Source of the DNA: JALZDI01 sp965653225
GTDB lineage: Bacteria; Actinomycetota; Actinomycetes; Propionibacteriales; Nocardioidaceae
Length of the DNA: 45,354 nucleotides
Direction: 5' to 3'
Assembly (NCBI GenBank): GCA_965653225.1
Contig: CBFGZI010000016.1
Coordinates: 1-45,354 of the forward strand
This document shows, in pieces, positions 1 to 8,222 of this stretch. The translations under genes were made by a program, and so were the position numbers. Position 1 is the first letter of the stretch; every line of letters starts with the position of its first letter. The notes below the pieces were generated by a model. That model had not been told where the DNA came from. It did not search any database and was given only the letters and a program-made list of their open reading frames with translations.

Positions 1-41
1 CGCGCGGGACGCGGCTCTCGACGTCCCGACGCTCGCGACCG

Positions 42-875
42 CTAGCTCGGCGGCGAGAAGCCGTGTCCGGCGGGACCGGCCGGCCGTTGTTGCGGAGGCG
101 GCGGCGCAGGCCCGGGGCCTGGTGGCCGCGGCACGTGGCCTGCGTGACGCATCTCGGCGCGCCGCCGGCGCTCGGCCAGCACGGCGGCCAGGTAGCCGTA
201 AGGCGGGACGTTCGGCGGTGGCGGCGGCGTCACGCATGCGGCCATCTGCGTCGCGATGCGCATGCCCATCTCGTGCTGGATCTCGGGGCTCAGCTGGTAC
301 CAGCGGGTGAGGTAATGGCGCGCGGCGTTGGCAAGGTCGTCGGGCAGCCGCGACAGCTCGAGCGAACGCGCCCACATCTCCAGGCCCGGCGGCATGGGCG
401 GGGGCGGGGTCTCCCGCGGCCCGCGCTCACCGATCACGATGGTCCCGGCGAACACATCCCCGAGCCGTTTGCCCTGCGACGAGATCAGCGACGAGACGAG
501 GGCCAGGGAACCCGACGTCAGCCAGATCTCGATCAGGCCGGCGAGCCCACGGAACAGCGCCTGCCGAAACCGCTCAGGACCTCCGTCGTCGCTGACGACC
601 CGCAGCCCCATCGCCATCTTGCCGGGGCTTCGCCCCCGCGTCGCGGTCTCGAAAACGACCGGATAGCCGAGGAGCACCAGAGCCGTCACCAGGATGGCCA
701 GGGCCGCGGCCAGCGAGTCGTCGACCTGCACACCGCCGATGGACACGAGCAAAGCGCCGATGACGAACACGACCCCTTGGATGGTCACGTCGATGAGCAG
801 CGCGAGCGCTCGGGTGGGCATCGACGCCACCCGTACCGACAGGACCACGGCCTCGCCCGTGACGACCTCGGACAC
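42..875 (-). CDS. RDD family membrane protein with Pro-rich tail
   Basis: The 277-aa product has an N-terminal RDD domain: PTRALALLIDV near the start supplies the Arg-Asp-Asp-type signature, followed by two or three hydrophobic segments and the RGRSPGKMAMGLRVV motif typical of the family. The last ~110 residues are cytoplasmic in character and end in a Pro-rich tail (PPPPP, PGPGPAPPPP). RDD proteins are small membrane proteins of mostly unknown function, some linked to ion homeostasis. I chose the GTG at 873-875 because the reading frame further upstream runs antisense through the SpoIIM-like gene. A TAGAGT hexamer at 883-888 lies 7-9 nt upstream of that GTG, so the mRNA may be nearly leaderless. 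Transcribed divergently from the SpoIIM-like gene with only 48 bp between them. Its position beside MoxR/DUF58 matches the mycobacterial moxR2 locus. Confidence 0.88.
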   Translation of the reverse strand: MSEVVTGEAVVLSVRVASMPTRALALLIDVTIQGVVFVIGALLVSIGGVQVDDSLAAALAILVTALVLLGYPVVFETATRGRSPGKMAMGLRVVSDDGGPERFRQALFRGLAGLIEIWLTSGSLALVSSLISSQGKRLGDVFAGTIVIGERGPRETPPPPMPPGLEMWARSLELSRLPDDLANAARHYLTRWYQLSPEIQHEMGMRIATQMAACVTPPPPPNVPPYGYLAAVLAERRRRAEMRHAGHVPRPPGPGPAPPPPQQRPAGPAGHGFSPPS

Positions 876-882
876 CCAGGAG

Positions 883-917
883 ACTCTACCCAGGCAGGCG
901 GGGTGTGCGGGTAGCCT
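883..917. promoter_or_regulatory. Back-to-back leaderless-type promoters between RDD and SpoIIM genes
   Basis: The 48-bp divergent gap holds two TANNNT hexamers. TAGAGT on the minus strand (883-888) serves the RDD gene and TAGCCT on the plus strand (912-917) serves the SpoIIM-like gene. TAGCCT ends 6 nt before the GTG at 924, which would make that GTG the first transcribed codon. Neither start has a convincing Shine-Dalgarno sequence. Leaderless mRNAs are common in actinobacteria; the assignment here is inference. Confidence 0.5.
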
Positions 918-923
918 CCGGTC

Positions 924-1919
924 GTGGACCTCGACGCCTTCGTGACGGCGCACCGGCCGACGTGGGCGCGGCTCGAGCAGCTCCTGCGCCGGCGTCGCAG
1001 CCTGACCGGCGCCGAGGTCGACGAGCTCGTCGAGCTGTACCAGCGCACGGCCACGCACCTGTCGGTCGTACGCACGGCGTCCCCCGAGGGTGCTCTGGTG
1101 GGGAACCTCTCCAGCCTGGTGGCACGAGCCCGCTCGGCGGTGACGGGAGCGCACGCACCCGCATGGGTCGAGCTGCGCCGCTTCTTCGTCGTGTCGTTCC
1201 CGCTGGTGGCCTACCAGGCACGACGGTGGTGGCTGGGCGCGGCCCTTGCCTCGCTCGTGGTCGCGTACGTGCTCGGGGTGTGGGTGGCCAACAGCCCCGA
1301 CGTCCAAGCCTCAATCGGCGCGCCCGAGGACATCCGCCGGCTGGTGAACCACGACTTCGCCGACTACTACTCGCGCAACCCAGCTGCCTCCTTCGCCAGC
1401 CAGGTATGGGTCAACAACGCCTGGCTCACCTTGCAGGTCATCGCCTCGGCCATCCTGCTCGGCCTGCCGATCCCGCTCATGCTGTTCAGCAACGCCGCCA
1501 ACGCCGGTGTCATCGGCGGCCTGATGACCGCGCACGGCAAGGCCGGCATCTTCTGGGGCCTGATCCTGCCGCACGGTCTGCTGGAGCTCACCGCGGTCTT
1601 CCTGGCCGCCGGAGTCGGGATGCGCCTGGGCTGGACCGTGGTCGACCCCGGACCCCGACGGCGGGCGGAGGTGCTCGCCGAGCAGGGCCGGGCGGTCATG
1701 AGCGTCGCCCTCGGCCTGGTGGCCGTGCTGCTGGTGTCGGGCCTGATCGAGGCCGGCGTCACCCCCTCCGGGCTGCCCACCTGGGCACGGGTGGGCATCG
1801 GGGTCGTCGCCGAGGTCGCGTTCATCACCTACGTCCTCGCCTTCGGCCGCCGCGCCCTGGCGGCGGGCGAGACCGGCGACGTCGAGCGTGCCCCCGACGT
1901 GGCGCCGTCGGCGGGCTGA
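924..1919 (+). CDS. Stage II sporulation protein M (SpoIIM/DUF95) family membrane protein
   Basis: The 331-aa protein starts with a soluble helical region (residues 1-90). Hydrophobic segments follow at roughly 105-125, 165-200, 205-235, 250-275 and 285-310, with the NNAWLTLQVIASAILLGLPI and GLILPHGLLELTAVFLAAG stretches typical of SpoIIM/DUF95 proteins. SpoIIM works in forespore engulfment in Bacillus, but actinobacterial homologues occur in non-sporulating species next to MoxR and DUF58, so an envelope role is more likely here. The GTG start at 924 fits the N-terminal family pattern and the -10 element just before it. It converges on the DUF58 gene with a 27-bp gap. Confidence 0.9.
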   Translation: MDLDAFVTAHRPTWARLEQLLRRRRSLTGAEVDELVELYQRTATHLSVVRTASPEGALVGNLSSLVARARSAVTGAHAPAWVELRRFFVVSFPLVAYQARRWWLGAALASLVVAYVLGVWVANSPDVQASIGAPEDIRRLVNHDFADYYSRNPAASFASQVWVNNAWLTLQVIASAILLGLPIPLMLFSNAANAGVIGGLMTAHGKAGIFWGLILPHGLLELTAVFLAAGVGMRLGWTVVDPGPRRRAEVLAEQGRAVMSVALGLVAVLLVSGLIEAGVTPSGLPTWARVGIGVVAEVAFITYVLAFGRRALAAGETGDVERAPDVAPSAG

Positions 1920-1946
1920 CTCACCGGACGGGGAAACCGGCCCGGC

Positions 1947-3242
1947 TCACAGCCGTCCGGCGGCCTTCATCTGCAGGTACGCGTCCGCGAGCGCGGGTGC
2001 GAGCTCGTCAGGTACGGCGTCGACGACCTCGACCCCGTGCCGGCGCAGCAGCGCGGTGATCCGCACCCGCTGCTGACGGTGGTGCTCCGCCGCGGCCGCG
2101 TCGTACACCTTCGGGACGGTCCCCCGCCCCTCGGCCATCGCCGCGACCTGCGGGTCCGACACGGCCGCGACCAGCACCTGGTGGGTGGTCGCCAGCCGGG
2201 GCAGCACCGGCAGCAGACCCTCCTCCATCGTGGTCGGGTTGAGGTCGGTGAGCAGCACGACCAGACAGCGCCGCCTGGCCCGGGTCAGCACGGCGGACGC
2301 CATGCCCGAGAAGTCGGTCTCCACCAGCTCGGCCTCGACCGGAGCCAGCAGGTTCACCATCGACGACAACAGCTGCGTGCGCGGTACGCCGGCCGACCAC
2401 GCACGCACCGCACGGTCGAACACCATCACGTCGACGCGGTCGCCGGCGTGCGCGGCGAGAGCCGCCAGCAGCAGCGCGGCGTCCATCGACCAGTCGATGC
2501 GGGGCCACATGCCCACCCGTCCAGCGGAGGTACGCCCGCTGTCGAGCACGATGACCAACCGCCGATCGCGCTCGGGCCGCCAGGTGCGTACGACGACGTC
2601 ATGGCGGCGCGCCGTCGCCCGCCAGTCGATGGACCGCACGTCGTCGCCGATGACGTACTCACGCAGCGAGTCGAACTCCGTGCCCTGTCCGCGTACCAGC
2701 GCGGGTGTCTGGCCCTCGAGGTCGCGCAGCCGGGCGAGCTTCGCCGGCAGGTGCCGGCGGCTCAGGAACGGCGGCACCACCCGCAGCGACCACGGCAGCC
2801 GATGGCTGCCCTGGCGACCCGCGACGCCGAGCGGACCCAGCGACCGCACGGTGACCGCCGCCGGGTGCCGGTCGCCACGCCGGGTGGGACTGAGCGTGAA
2901 CGTCAGCCGCTGCTGGCTGCGCGGTGCGATGTCGACCCGCTGGCGACGCGGCTGCACCTGCGCCGACGGCGGCCAGGCGTCCCTCAGCACACCACGTACG
3001 CGGCGCCGCCCGCGGTTCTGCACCACCAGCCGAAGCTCGACTGACTCGCCGAGCCGCACCAGCGGGGACCCGTCGCGGCGCAGCGCCAGCGGTCTGGTGC
3101 TGCCTGCGGCGAGCACGTCCACGAGCACCAGTACGACGACGAGTGCGGCGACTGCGAACAGGGCCGGCCCCGGCCACGGGGTGAACAGCACGACCACCGC
3201 GCCCAGCACGGCGACCATGGCGGCGCGTCCGGTGAGGACCAT
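1947..3242 (-). CDS. DUF58 domain-containing protein (MoxR partner)
   Basis: The 431-aa protein has an N-terminal pair of membrane helices (about 5-50), a beta-rich middle region, and the DUF58 signature LREYVIGDDVRSIDWRATAR near residues 195-215. A VWA-like segment follows in which IVLDSGRTS supplies a DxSxT/S-like metal site. DUF58 proteins are membrane-anchored VWA-related partners of MoxR AAA+ ATPases. The gene lies 10 bp downstream of the MoxR gene and is the last cistron of the minus-strand operon, as in other MoxR loci. This is the family-level function; the substrate of this MoxR/DUF58 pair is unknown. Confidence 0.93.
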   Translation of the reverse strand: MVLTGRAAMVAVLGAVVVLFTPWPGPALFAVAALVVVLVLVDVLAAGSTRPLALRRDGSPLVRLGESVELRLVVQNRGRRRVRGVLRDAWPPSAQVQPRRQRVDIAPRSQQRLTFTLSPTRRGDRHPAAVTVRSLGPLGVAGRQGSHRLPWSLRVVPPFLSRRHLPAKLARLRDLEGQTPALVRGQGTEFDSLREYVIGDDVRSIDWRATARRHDVVVRTWRPERDRRLVIVLDSGRTSAGRVGMWPRIDWSMDAALLLAALAAHAGDRVDVMVFDRAVRAWSAGVPRTQLLSSMVNLLAPVEAELVETDFSGMASAVLTRARRRCLVVLLTDLNPTTMEEGLLPVLPRLATTHQVLVAAVSDPQVAAMAEGRGTVPKVYDAAAAEHHRQQRVRITALLRRHGVEVVDAVPDELAPALADAYLQMKAAGRL

Positions 3243-3252
3243 CAGGGCACCA

Positions 3253-4235
<983 letters not shown>

Positions 4236-4239
<4 letters not shown>

Positions 4240-5369
4240 CGCTCCCGGACTCTCCTCTCGAGCGCGTCGATGTCCTCGGCCAGCCTGACCAGTGCGCGGT
4301 CGTCCTCGGGGACGGGTCCGTACAACAGCCGCTCCACCTCACGGGCATCCTGCCCGATCCGTCGCGACACCGCGTCGACGATCCGCTGCGGTGTCGTCGT
4401 CTCCCCGCCGCCGACCCAGGTGGCGATGCGCGAGACGGCGGCCGAGCGCAGGTTCGCCGCGGCCTGCTCGCGGGCACGGTGCGCGCGGTAGAGGCGGCCC
4501 CGCCCCTCGACGGTCTCGGCAGCACGTACGACGACCGGCACGGCCTCGACGACCACGGGTCCGAGCCGGCGACCGCGCCACAGGGCGGCGAGCAGGACGG
4601 CGAGCCCGAGGGTGGCGGCGGCCCACGGGACCTGCGGCGGCACCAGGTCGGCGAGGCTGTCGTCTCCTGCGGCTGCAGGGGCGACCTGCGTGGACGGGGC
4701 GACGAGCCATCTCAGGTCGGCGTCGGCACCGGCCAGGTTCATCGCGAGCGCGGCGTTGCCGTCCTCGTCGAGACGCCGGTTGGTCATGAACTCACCCGTG
4801 GCCGCCAGCACGACGCCGTCGGCGGCAACCAGGGTCGGGCGACCGCTCACCCGGTAGCAGCCGACATCCGCGGACGCGGAGTGGATCGTCGCGGCACCCA
4901 GGTGCGCGCTTCCGGCGAGGACCGCGGCCCGCAGGTCGCAGCCTGGCCGCAGCGAGGTTTCCGCCGAGACCGGCCGGGTGCGGGTGCCGGGCAGGAACAC
5001 CCCTGCGTTCGCCGTGCCGACGACCAGCAGGTCGGCCCCCGAGGCCTGCAGGTGCTGGGCGTCGCTGGGGGTGAGAAGGTCGGGGCGGCTGACCAGCACA
5101 CGCACGTCCGGTCCGGCGTCATGCGTCGCTTCGGCCACCGAGTCGGTACGCGTCACCTGCACACCGCGGTCGCGCAGCAGCTGCGCGAGAGCGGCGCTTC
5201 CCTCCAATGAGGTGTCACTCGGGTCGAGGTAGCCGGCGGGTGTGGGTGCCGTCAGCAGCACCGGCAGCGCCGCGGCGAGCAGCACCAGTGCGCCGACGAG
5301 GACGACACCGCGCGCCGACCGCCAGGTGCGCTTGAGGGTCGGTGAGACGGGAACAGATGTTGGGGTCAT
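4236..5369 (-). CDS. DUF4350 domain-containing membrane protein
   Basis: The 377-aa protein has an N-terminal TM helix (about 19-40). An extracytoplasmic DUF4350 region follows, with SLEGSAALAQLLRDRGVQV and a Rossmann-like VLVSRPDLL segment. A second TM near 255-275 leads to a cytoplasmic, Arg-rich C-terminal helical tail. The ATG at 5367-5369 sits in an ATGA overlap with the DUF4129 gene, which fixes the start, although the frame stays open upstream. The 3' end overlaps the MoxR start the same way. DUF4350 proteins recur only as part of MoxR/DUF58/DUF4129 loci in actinobacteria. Function is unknown; an envelope sensing or scaffold role is inference. Confidence 0.9.
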
Positions 5370-5992
5370 ACCGACGACAACGCGGGCTCGGTGGTCTGCA
5401 GCGTGTCGTCCAGCGCGGACACGGTGGCGTAGTCCTCGGACGAGCCGGCGTGCTCGCCGTAGGTGACCTCGTCGAAGAGCCTCGCGGCGACCGTCAGGTC
5501 GTCGTGCAGGGACGGCAGCAGCAGCCCCGCCTCGGCGGCGAGCTCGTCTGCCGTTCGGCCGGGGGCCGGCGACAGGATGTCGCGCTCCTCCAGGGTGCGG
5601 GCCAGGGCACGGACCCGCTCCCGGATGGCGGCTGCCCAGCGACCCTCGCGCGCGTGCTCCTCCGCCGCCCGCCGGTGCTCGTCCGCCGAGGTGACCACGT
5701 CCGCGGACACCTGCGCTGCGCGTGTCCGCCGCGTGCGCGTCATGCGCCGCAGCGACCAGACAAGCAGCCCCACCAGCCCGGCGAGCACCGCTGCCAGCAG
5801 GACCAGCGACACCGCACCCTCTGTTCCGCCTCCCCCGATCCTCGCCAGCAGGTTGTCGAACGCCTCCCAGAACCAGCGCCACAGCCGCGCGAACAGCGAC
5901 TCGTGGCTGTAGCGGCTGCGGCTCAGCTCCGCGGCGGCGGCCCGGCGGGCGGCCTCGCGACCGATCTCGACCAGCGGTCCGGGGACAGTCAC
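5366..5992 (-). CDS. DUF4129 domain-containing membrane protein
   Basis: The 208-aa protein has a short N-terminal amphipathic part with LWRWFWEAFDNLLARI, one TM helix (about 58-80), then the cytoplasmic DUF4129 domain (about 105-185) containing the REGRWAAAIRERVRALARTLEERDIL stretch and the TADELAAEA motif. DUF4129 often forms the C-terminus of transglutaminase-like membrane proteins in MoxR loci; here it stands alone without the protease domain. I chose the GTG at 5990-5992 because it forms a GTGA overlap with the preceding gene's stop; a GTG one codon upstream is an alternative. It is the second cistron of the five-gene operon. Confidence 0.88.
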   Translation of the reverse strand: MTVPGPLVEIGREAARRAAAAELSRSRYSHESLFARLWRWFWEAFDNLLARIGGGGTEGAVSLVLLAAVLAGLVGLLVWSLRRMTRTRRTRAAQVSADVVTSADEHRRAAEEHAREGRWAAAIRERVRALARTLEERDILSPAPGRTADELAAEAGLLLPSLHDDLTVAARLFDEVTYGEHAGSSEDYATVSALDDTLQTTEPALSSV

Positions 5993-7278
5993 CACTGCGC
6001 CCGGCCCGGTGCCGCGTCCGGCTGCCAGAGGTCGTCGATGGACACCTCGCCCGGCCGGGTGGCTGCGGTCTGCAGCTCGAGGTCGAACGCCTCGGCACGC
6101 ATCCGGCGGTCGGCGTAGAGCAGCCCGTAGGCGCCCGCGGTGAACGGGTAGGTCAGCATGGCCGACAACGCCTGGCCCACGCCGAGCAGCACACCGACGA
6201 CGGCGGCGACCCCCGCCGAGCCGGTGGCCGAGTCGGACAGAAGCTGTGCGCCGATGGAGAAGGGGAACGACACCACGCCGCTGATCACGCCGATCAGCAG
6301 CTGCGTGACCAGGATGATGCCGAGAACGCGCCAGGTGTCGCCGCGCACCAGCCGCCACGACCTGCGCATCGCCGCGGTCACGCCCAGCCGCTCCAGCACC
6401 AGCGCAGCAGCGGAAAGGTTCAGCCGGGTGCCGAAGAACGCGGCGTACACGACCCAGGCCAGTCCGCCGACGACGCCCACCGCGATGCCCGCGCCCTCGG
6501 AGGCGGTAGCGATCGCGACTGCGAGCCCGACGATCACCCCGAACGGCACCGCGACGACGAGGCCCGTCAGCAGCGCCAGGCCGAGCAGCGCCCAGATCCG
6601 CGAGCGCGTCATCCGCCAGGCCTCGCCGATCGTGATGCGTGCGCCGAACACGGATCGGCCGAGCACGCGGGTCAGCAACCCGGTCAGGATCGTCGTGGCG
6701 ACGAACGTGAGCAACAGGGAGAGGATCGAGGTCGCCGACTCGGCGGCCAGCGCCGACGCCGACACATCCTCCGGCCTCACCGGGTCGCCGAGAACACCGC
6801 CACCGGGCTCGCGCAGGGTGATGGTCCGGGCGATCGCGAGGGGCAGGCTGGTGACCACCCCGACGAGCGCCGACAGGCCCAGCGTGGCCTTCGGGTTCGC
6901 GCGGATCATCTTCACCGTGCCGTCGAGGATCTCGCCGAGACGAAGGGGCCGCAGCGGGATGATGCCGGGGCGTGGCGGCTGCGGCGCATAGCCGTAGCCG
7001 GGTCCGTACCCCGGCCCATAACCGGGTGGGTAGCCGTATCCCGGTCCGCCGTAACCAGGGCCACCCGGCGGCGGGTACTGCCCGGGCGGGTAGCCCCACG
7101 CGCCCGGACCGCCCGGAGGCGGCGCCTGGCCCGGAGGCGGCACCTGGCCCGGAGGCGGACCCGGCTGCGGTGGCTGACCGGGTGGCTGACTAGGTGGACT
7201 GCCGGGTGGCTGGCCCGGCGACTGCCATGGGTAGGGCCGCCCGTGCGGGTCCGACGGGCTGCCCGAGCCGTCGCTCAT
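5989..7278 (-). CDS. Pro/Gly/Tyr-rich multi-TM protein (glycerophosphodiesterase membrane-domain-like)
   Basis: The 429-aa protein has about 105 N-terminal residues of PGQPP, GPPPG and GYGPGYG repeats. After these comes a membrane domain of about six helices beginning at RPLRLGEILDGTVKMIRANP, the start signature of the membrane domain found in glycerophosphoryl diester phosphodiesterases and in stand-alone actinobacterial proteins. No catalytic phosphodiesterase domain is present, so enzymatic activity should not be inferred. The ATG at 7276-7278 precedes the repeat region. It is the first gene of the MoxR operon, in the position of Rv3689 in M. tuberculosis. The disordered tail is probably cytoplasmic. 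Confidence 0.87.
   Translation of the reverse strand: MSDGSGSPSDPHGRPYPWQSPGQPPGSPPSQPPGQPPQPGPPPGQVPPPGQAPPPGGPGAWGYPPGQYPPPGGPGYGGPGYGYPPGYGPGYGPGYGYAPQPPRPGIIPLRPLRLGEILDGTVKMIRANPKATLGLSALVGVVTSLPLAIARTITLREPGGGVLGDPVRPEDVSASALAAESATSILSLLLTFVATTILTGLLTRVLGRSVFGARITIGEAWRMTRSRIWALLGLALLTGLVVAVPFGVIVGLAVAIATASEGAGIAVGVVGGLAWVVYAAFFGTRLNLSAAALVLERLGVTAAMRRSWRLVRGDTWRVLGIILVTQLLIGVISGVVSFPFSIGAQLLSDSATGSAGVAAVVGVLLGVGQALSAMLTYPFTAGAYGLLYADRRMRAEAFDLELQTAATRPGEVSIDDLWQPDAAPGRAQW
6975..7240 (-). repeat. Low-complexity coding repeat (Pro-Gly-Gln / Gly-Tyr-Gly)
   Basis: This stretch encodes the N-terminal tail of the preceding membrane protein. It consists of imperfect tandem units of GGCGGxxxxGGCCxGG type on the coding strand, giving PPGQPPG and PGYGPGYG. 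It is a coding micro-repeat, not an intergenic element, and is likely to vary in length between strains. Confidence 0.7.
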
Positions 7279-7810
7279 ACGCCGCAGGCTACTGCAATCC
7301 GGACTCCACGCCTGAAGAGCGACAGGCCGGCCCGCGGGGAGCGCGAGGCCACGCTGACCATGCCCATCGGCTGGTTTCCGGCCAGCTGTCCGCCCAGGAC
7401 GAACCGGTTGGCGGTGCCGTTCAGGCCCGGGCCGGAGCCAGTCGTTGGCTGCCGCCACCTCGTGACGGCCTGTCAACAACCAGGAATCTCGCGTCCGGTC
7501 GTCAAACGGGCGCAACAGGCGAACGACGTTCTGGCAGGGACGGGCCTTCTGGTTCGCGACATCTGGACTGGTTTGCCAAGTGTGCGGCTTGCGTACCCGC
7601 CGAGGGTCGCGGACCAGGTCGCGTCCCCGGCCGTTTTGCAGCTCCCAACTGCCGTTCCGGTCCGGGACGGCTCGGGACCTTGGTCCTGACTTTTCCGAAG
7701 GCCTGGTTTCGATGTGGCACGGCGGGGGAAGCCTGACCTTGCCCTGATGGGCGCTTCCCGTCATAACGACGACGTCGCGCACCCGAAATAGTCGAGGGGG
7801 AGGGATCGTA
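7279..7810. other. 532-bp divergent intergenic region without a convincing gene
   Basis: This separates the MoxR operon from the cupredoxin gene. Reading frames on both strands lack the G/C third-position bias of the neighbours, and base composition is noticeably less GC-rich near 7440-7600. The only structured element I see is the 12-bp palindrome GGACCTTGGTCC at 7675-7686. An AACCGGTT 8-mer occurs near 7405, but without the flanks of the LacI site at 10719. Confidence 0.6.
7672..7689. promoter_or_regulatory. DosR/DevR-like palindrome upstream of cupredoxin gene
   Basis: CGGGACCTTGGTCCTG contains the perfect 12-bp palindrome GGACCTTGGTCC. It matches the GGGAC-N4-GTCCC core of the mycobacterial DosR box except for the last C. 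It lies about 125 bp upstream of the cupredoxin start, rather far for a proximal activator site. The assignment is by pattern only. Confidence 0.3.
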
Positions 7811-8110
7811 ATGCTGCTCCGGTCCTTGGTGCTCACATGCGCCGCCCTGGTGCTCACGGCCATCCCCGCTTCCGGTGCGATCACCTCTGTCAGAGTCGGC
7901 GACAACTACTTCCATTCGTCGGTCAAGAAGGTCACGTCGGGCACACGCATCACCTGGATCAACCACGGCAACCGCTACCACACCATCACGACGCGCGGCT
8001 GGTCCGTCGTCCTTCGCCCCGGGGAGCGCTACAGCCGCCGGGTCAACCACAGCTTCCGGTATGTGTGCCTTTATCACGGGTCGATGGCCGGCAGGGTCAT
8101 CGTCAGGTGA
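7811..8110 (+). CDS. Small secreted cupredoxin (plastocyanin-like copper protein)
   Basis: The 99-aa protein begins with a Sec signal peptide (hydrophobic LVLTCAALVLTAIPASG, cleavage near residue 22-24). The mature ~77-residue beta-sandwich carries a full type 1 copper ligand set: His57 (NRYHTI) and Cys86, His89 and Met92 (CLYHGSM). It should bind one blue copper ion outside the membrane and shuttle electrons or buffer copper. A strong AGGGGGAGGG ribosome site lies 7-8 nt before the ATG. A hairpin at 8141-8158 follows. No oxidase or copper exporter lies nearby, so its redox partner cannot be inferred from the neighbourhood. Confidence 0.9.
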   Translation: MLLRSLVLTCAALVLTAIPASGAITSVRVGDNYFHSSVKKVTSGTRITWINHGNRYHTITTRGWSVVLRPGERYSRRVNHSFRYVCLYHGSMAGRVIVR

Positions 8111-8140
8111 GTCCAGCAGCCTGAACGGGGGGCCGTCATC

Positions 8141-8158
8141 CGAGGCCGCTCGGCCTCG
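8141..8158 (+). terminator. Hairpin downstream of cupredoxin gene
   Basis: CGAGGCCG-CT-CGGCCTCG is an 18-bp inverted repeat with perfect 8-bp arms, 30 bp after the cupredoxin stop and 65 bp before the phosphatase start. There is no T-run, as is common for actinobacterial terminators. Confidence 0.5.
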
Positions 8159-8222
8159 CTGTCCGCCCGAGCACTCCTCAGAACCCTCGCCCAGACAGCG
8201 CGGGACGAGCAGAATCGATGCC

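Noticed and set aside
63..914. Long plus-strand frame opposite the RDD gene
   Set aside because: It is Arg/His/Gly-rich with no domain and mirrors the high third-position GC of the real minus-strand gene.
876..1307. 144-residue N-terminal extension of the RDD protein
   Set aside because: It runs antisense through the SpoIIM-like gene and has low-complexity composition; GTG at 875 fits the family start and promoter.
1920..1946. TCACCGGACGGGG between SpoIIM and DUF58 as a dyad
   Set aside because: Only the left half matches and the gap lies between converging gene ends, where a promoter site is not expected.
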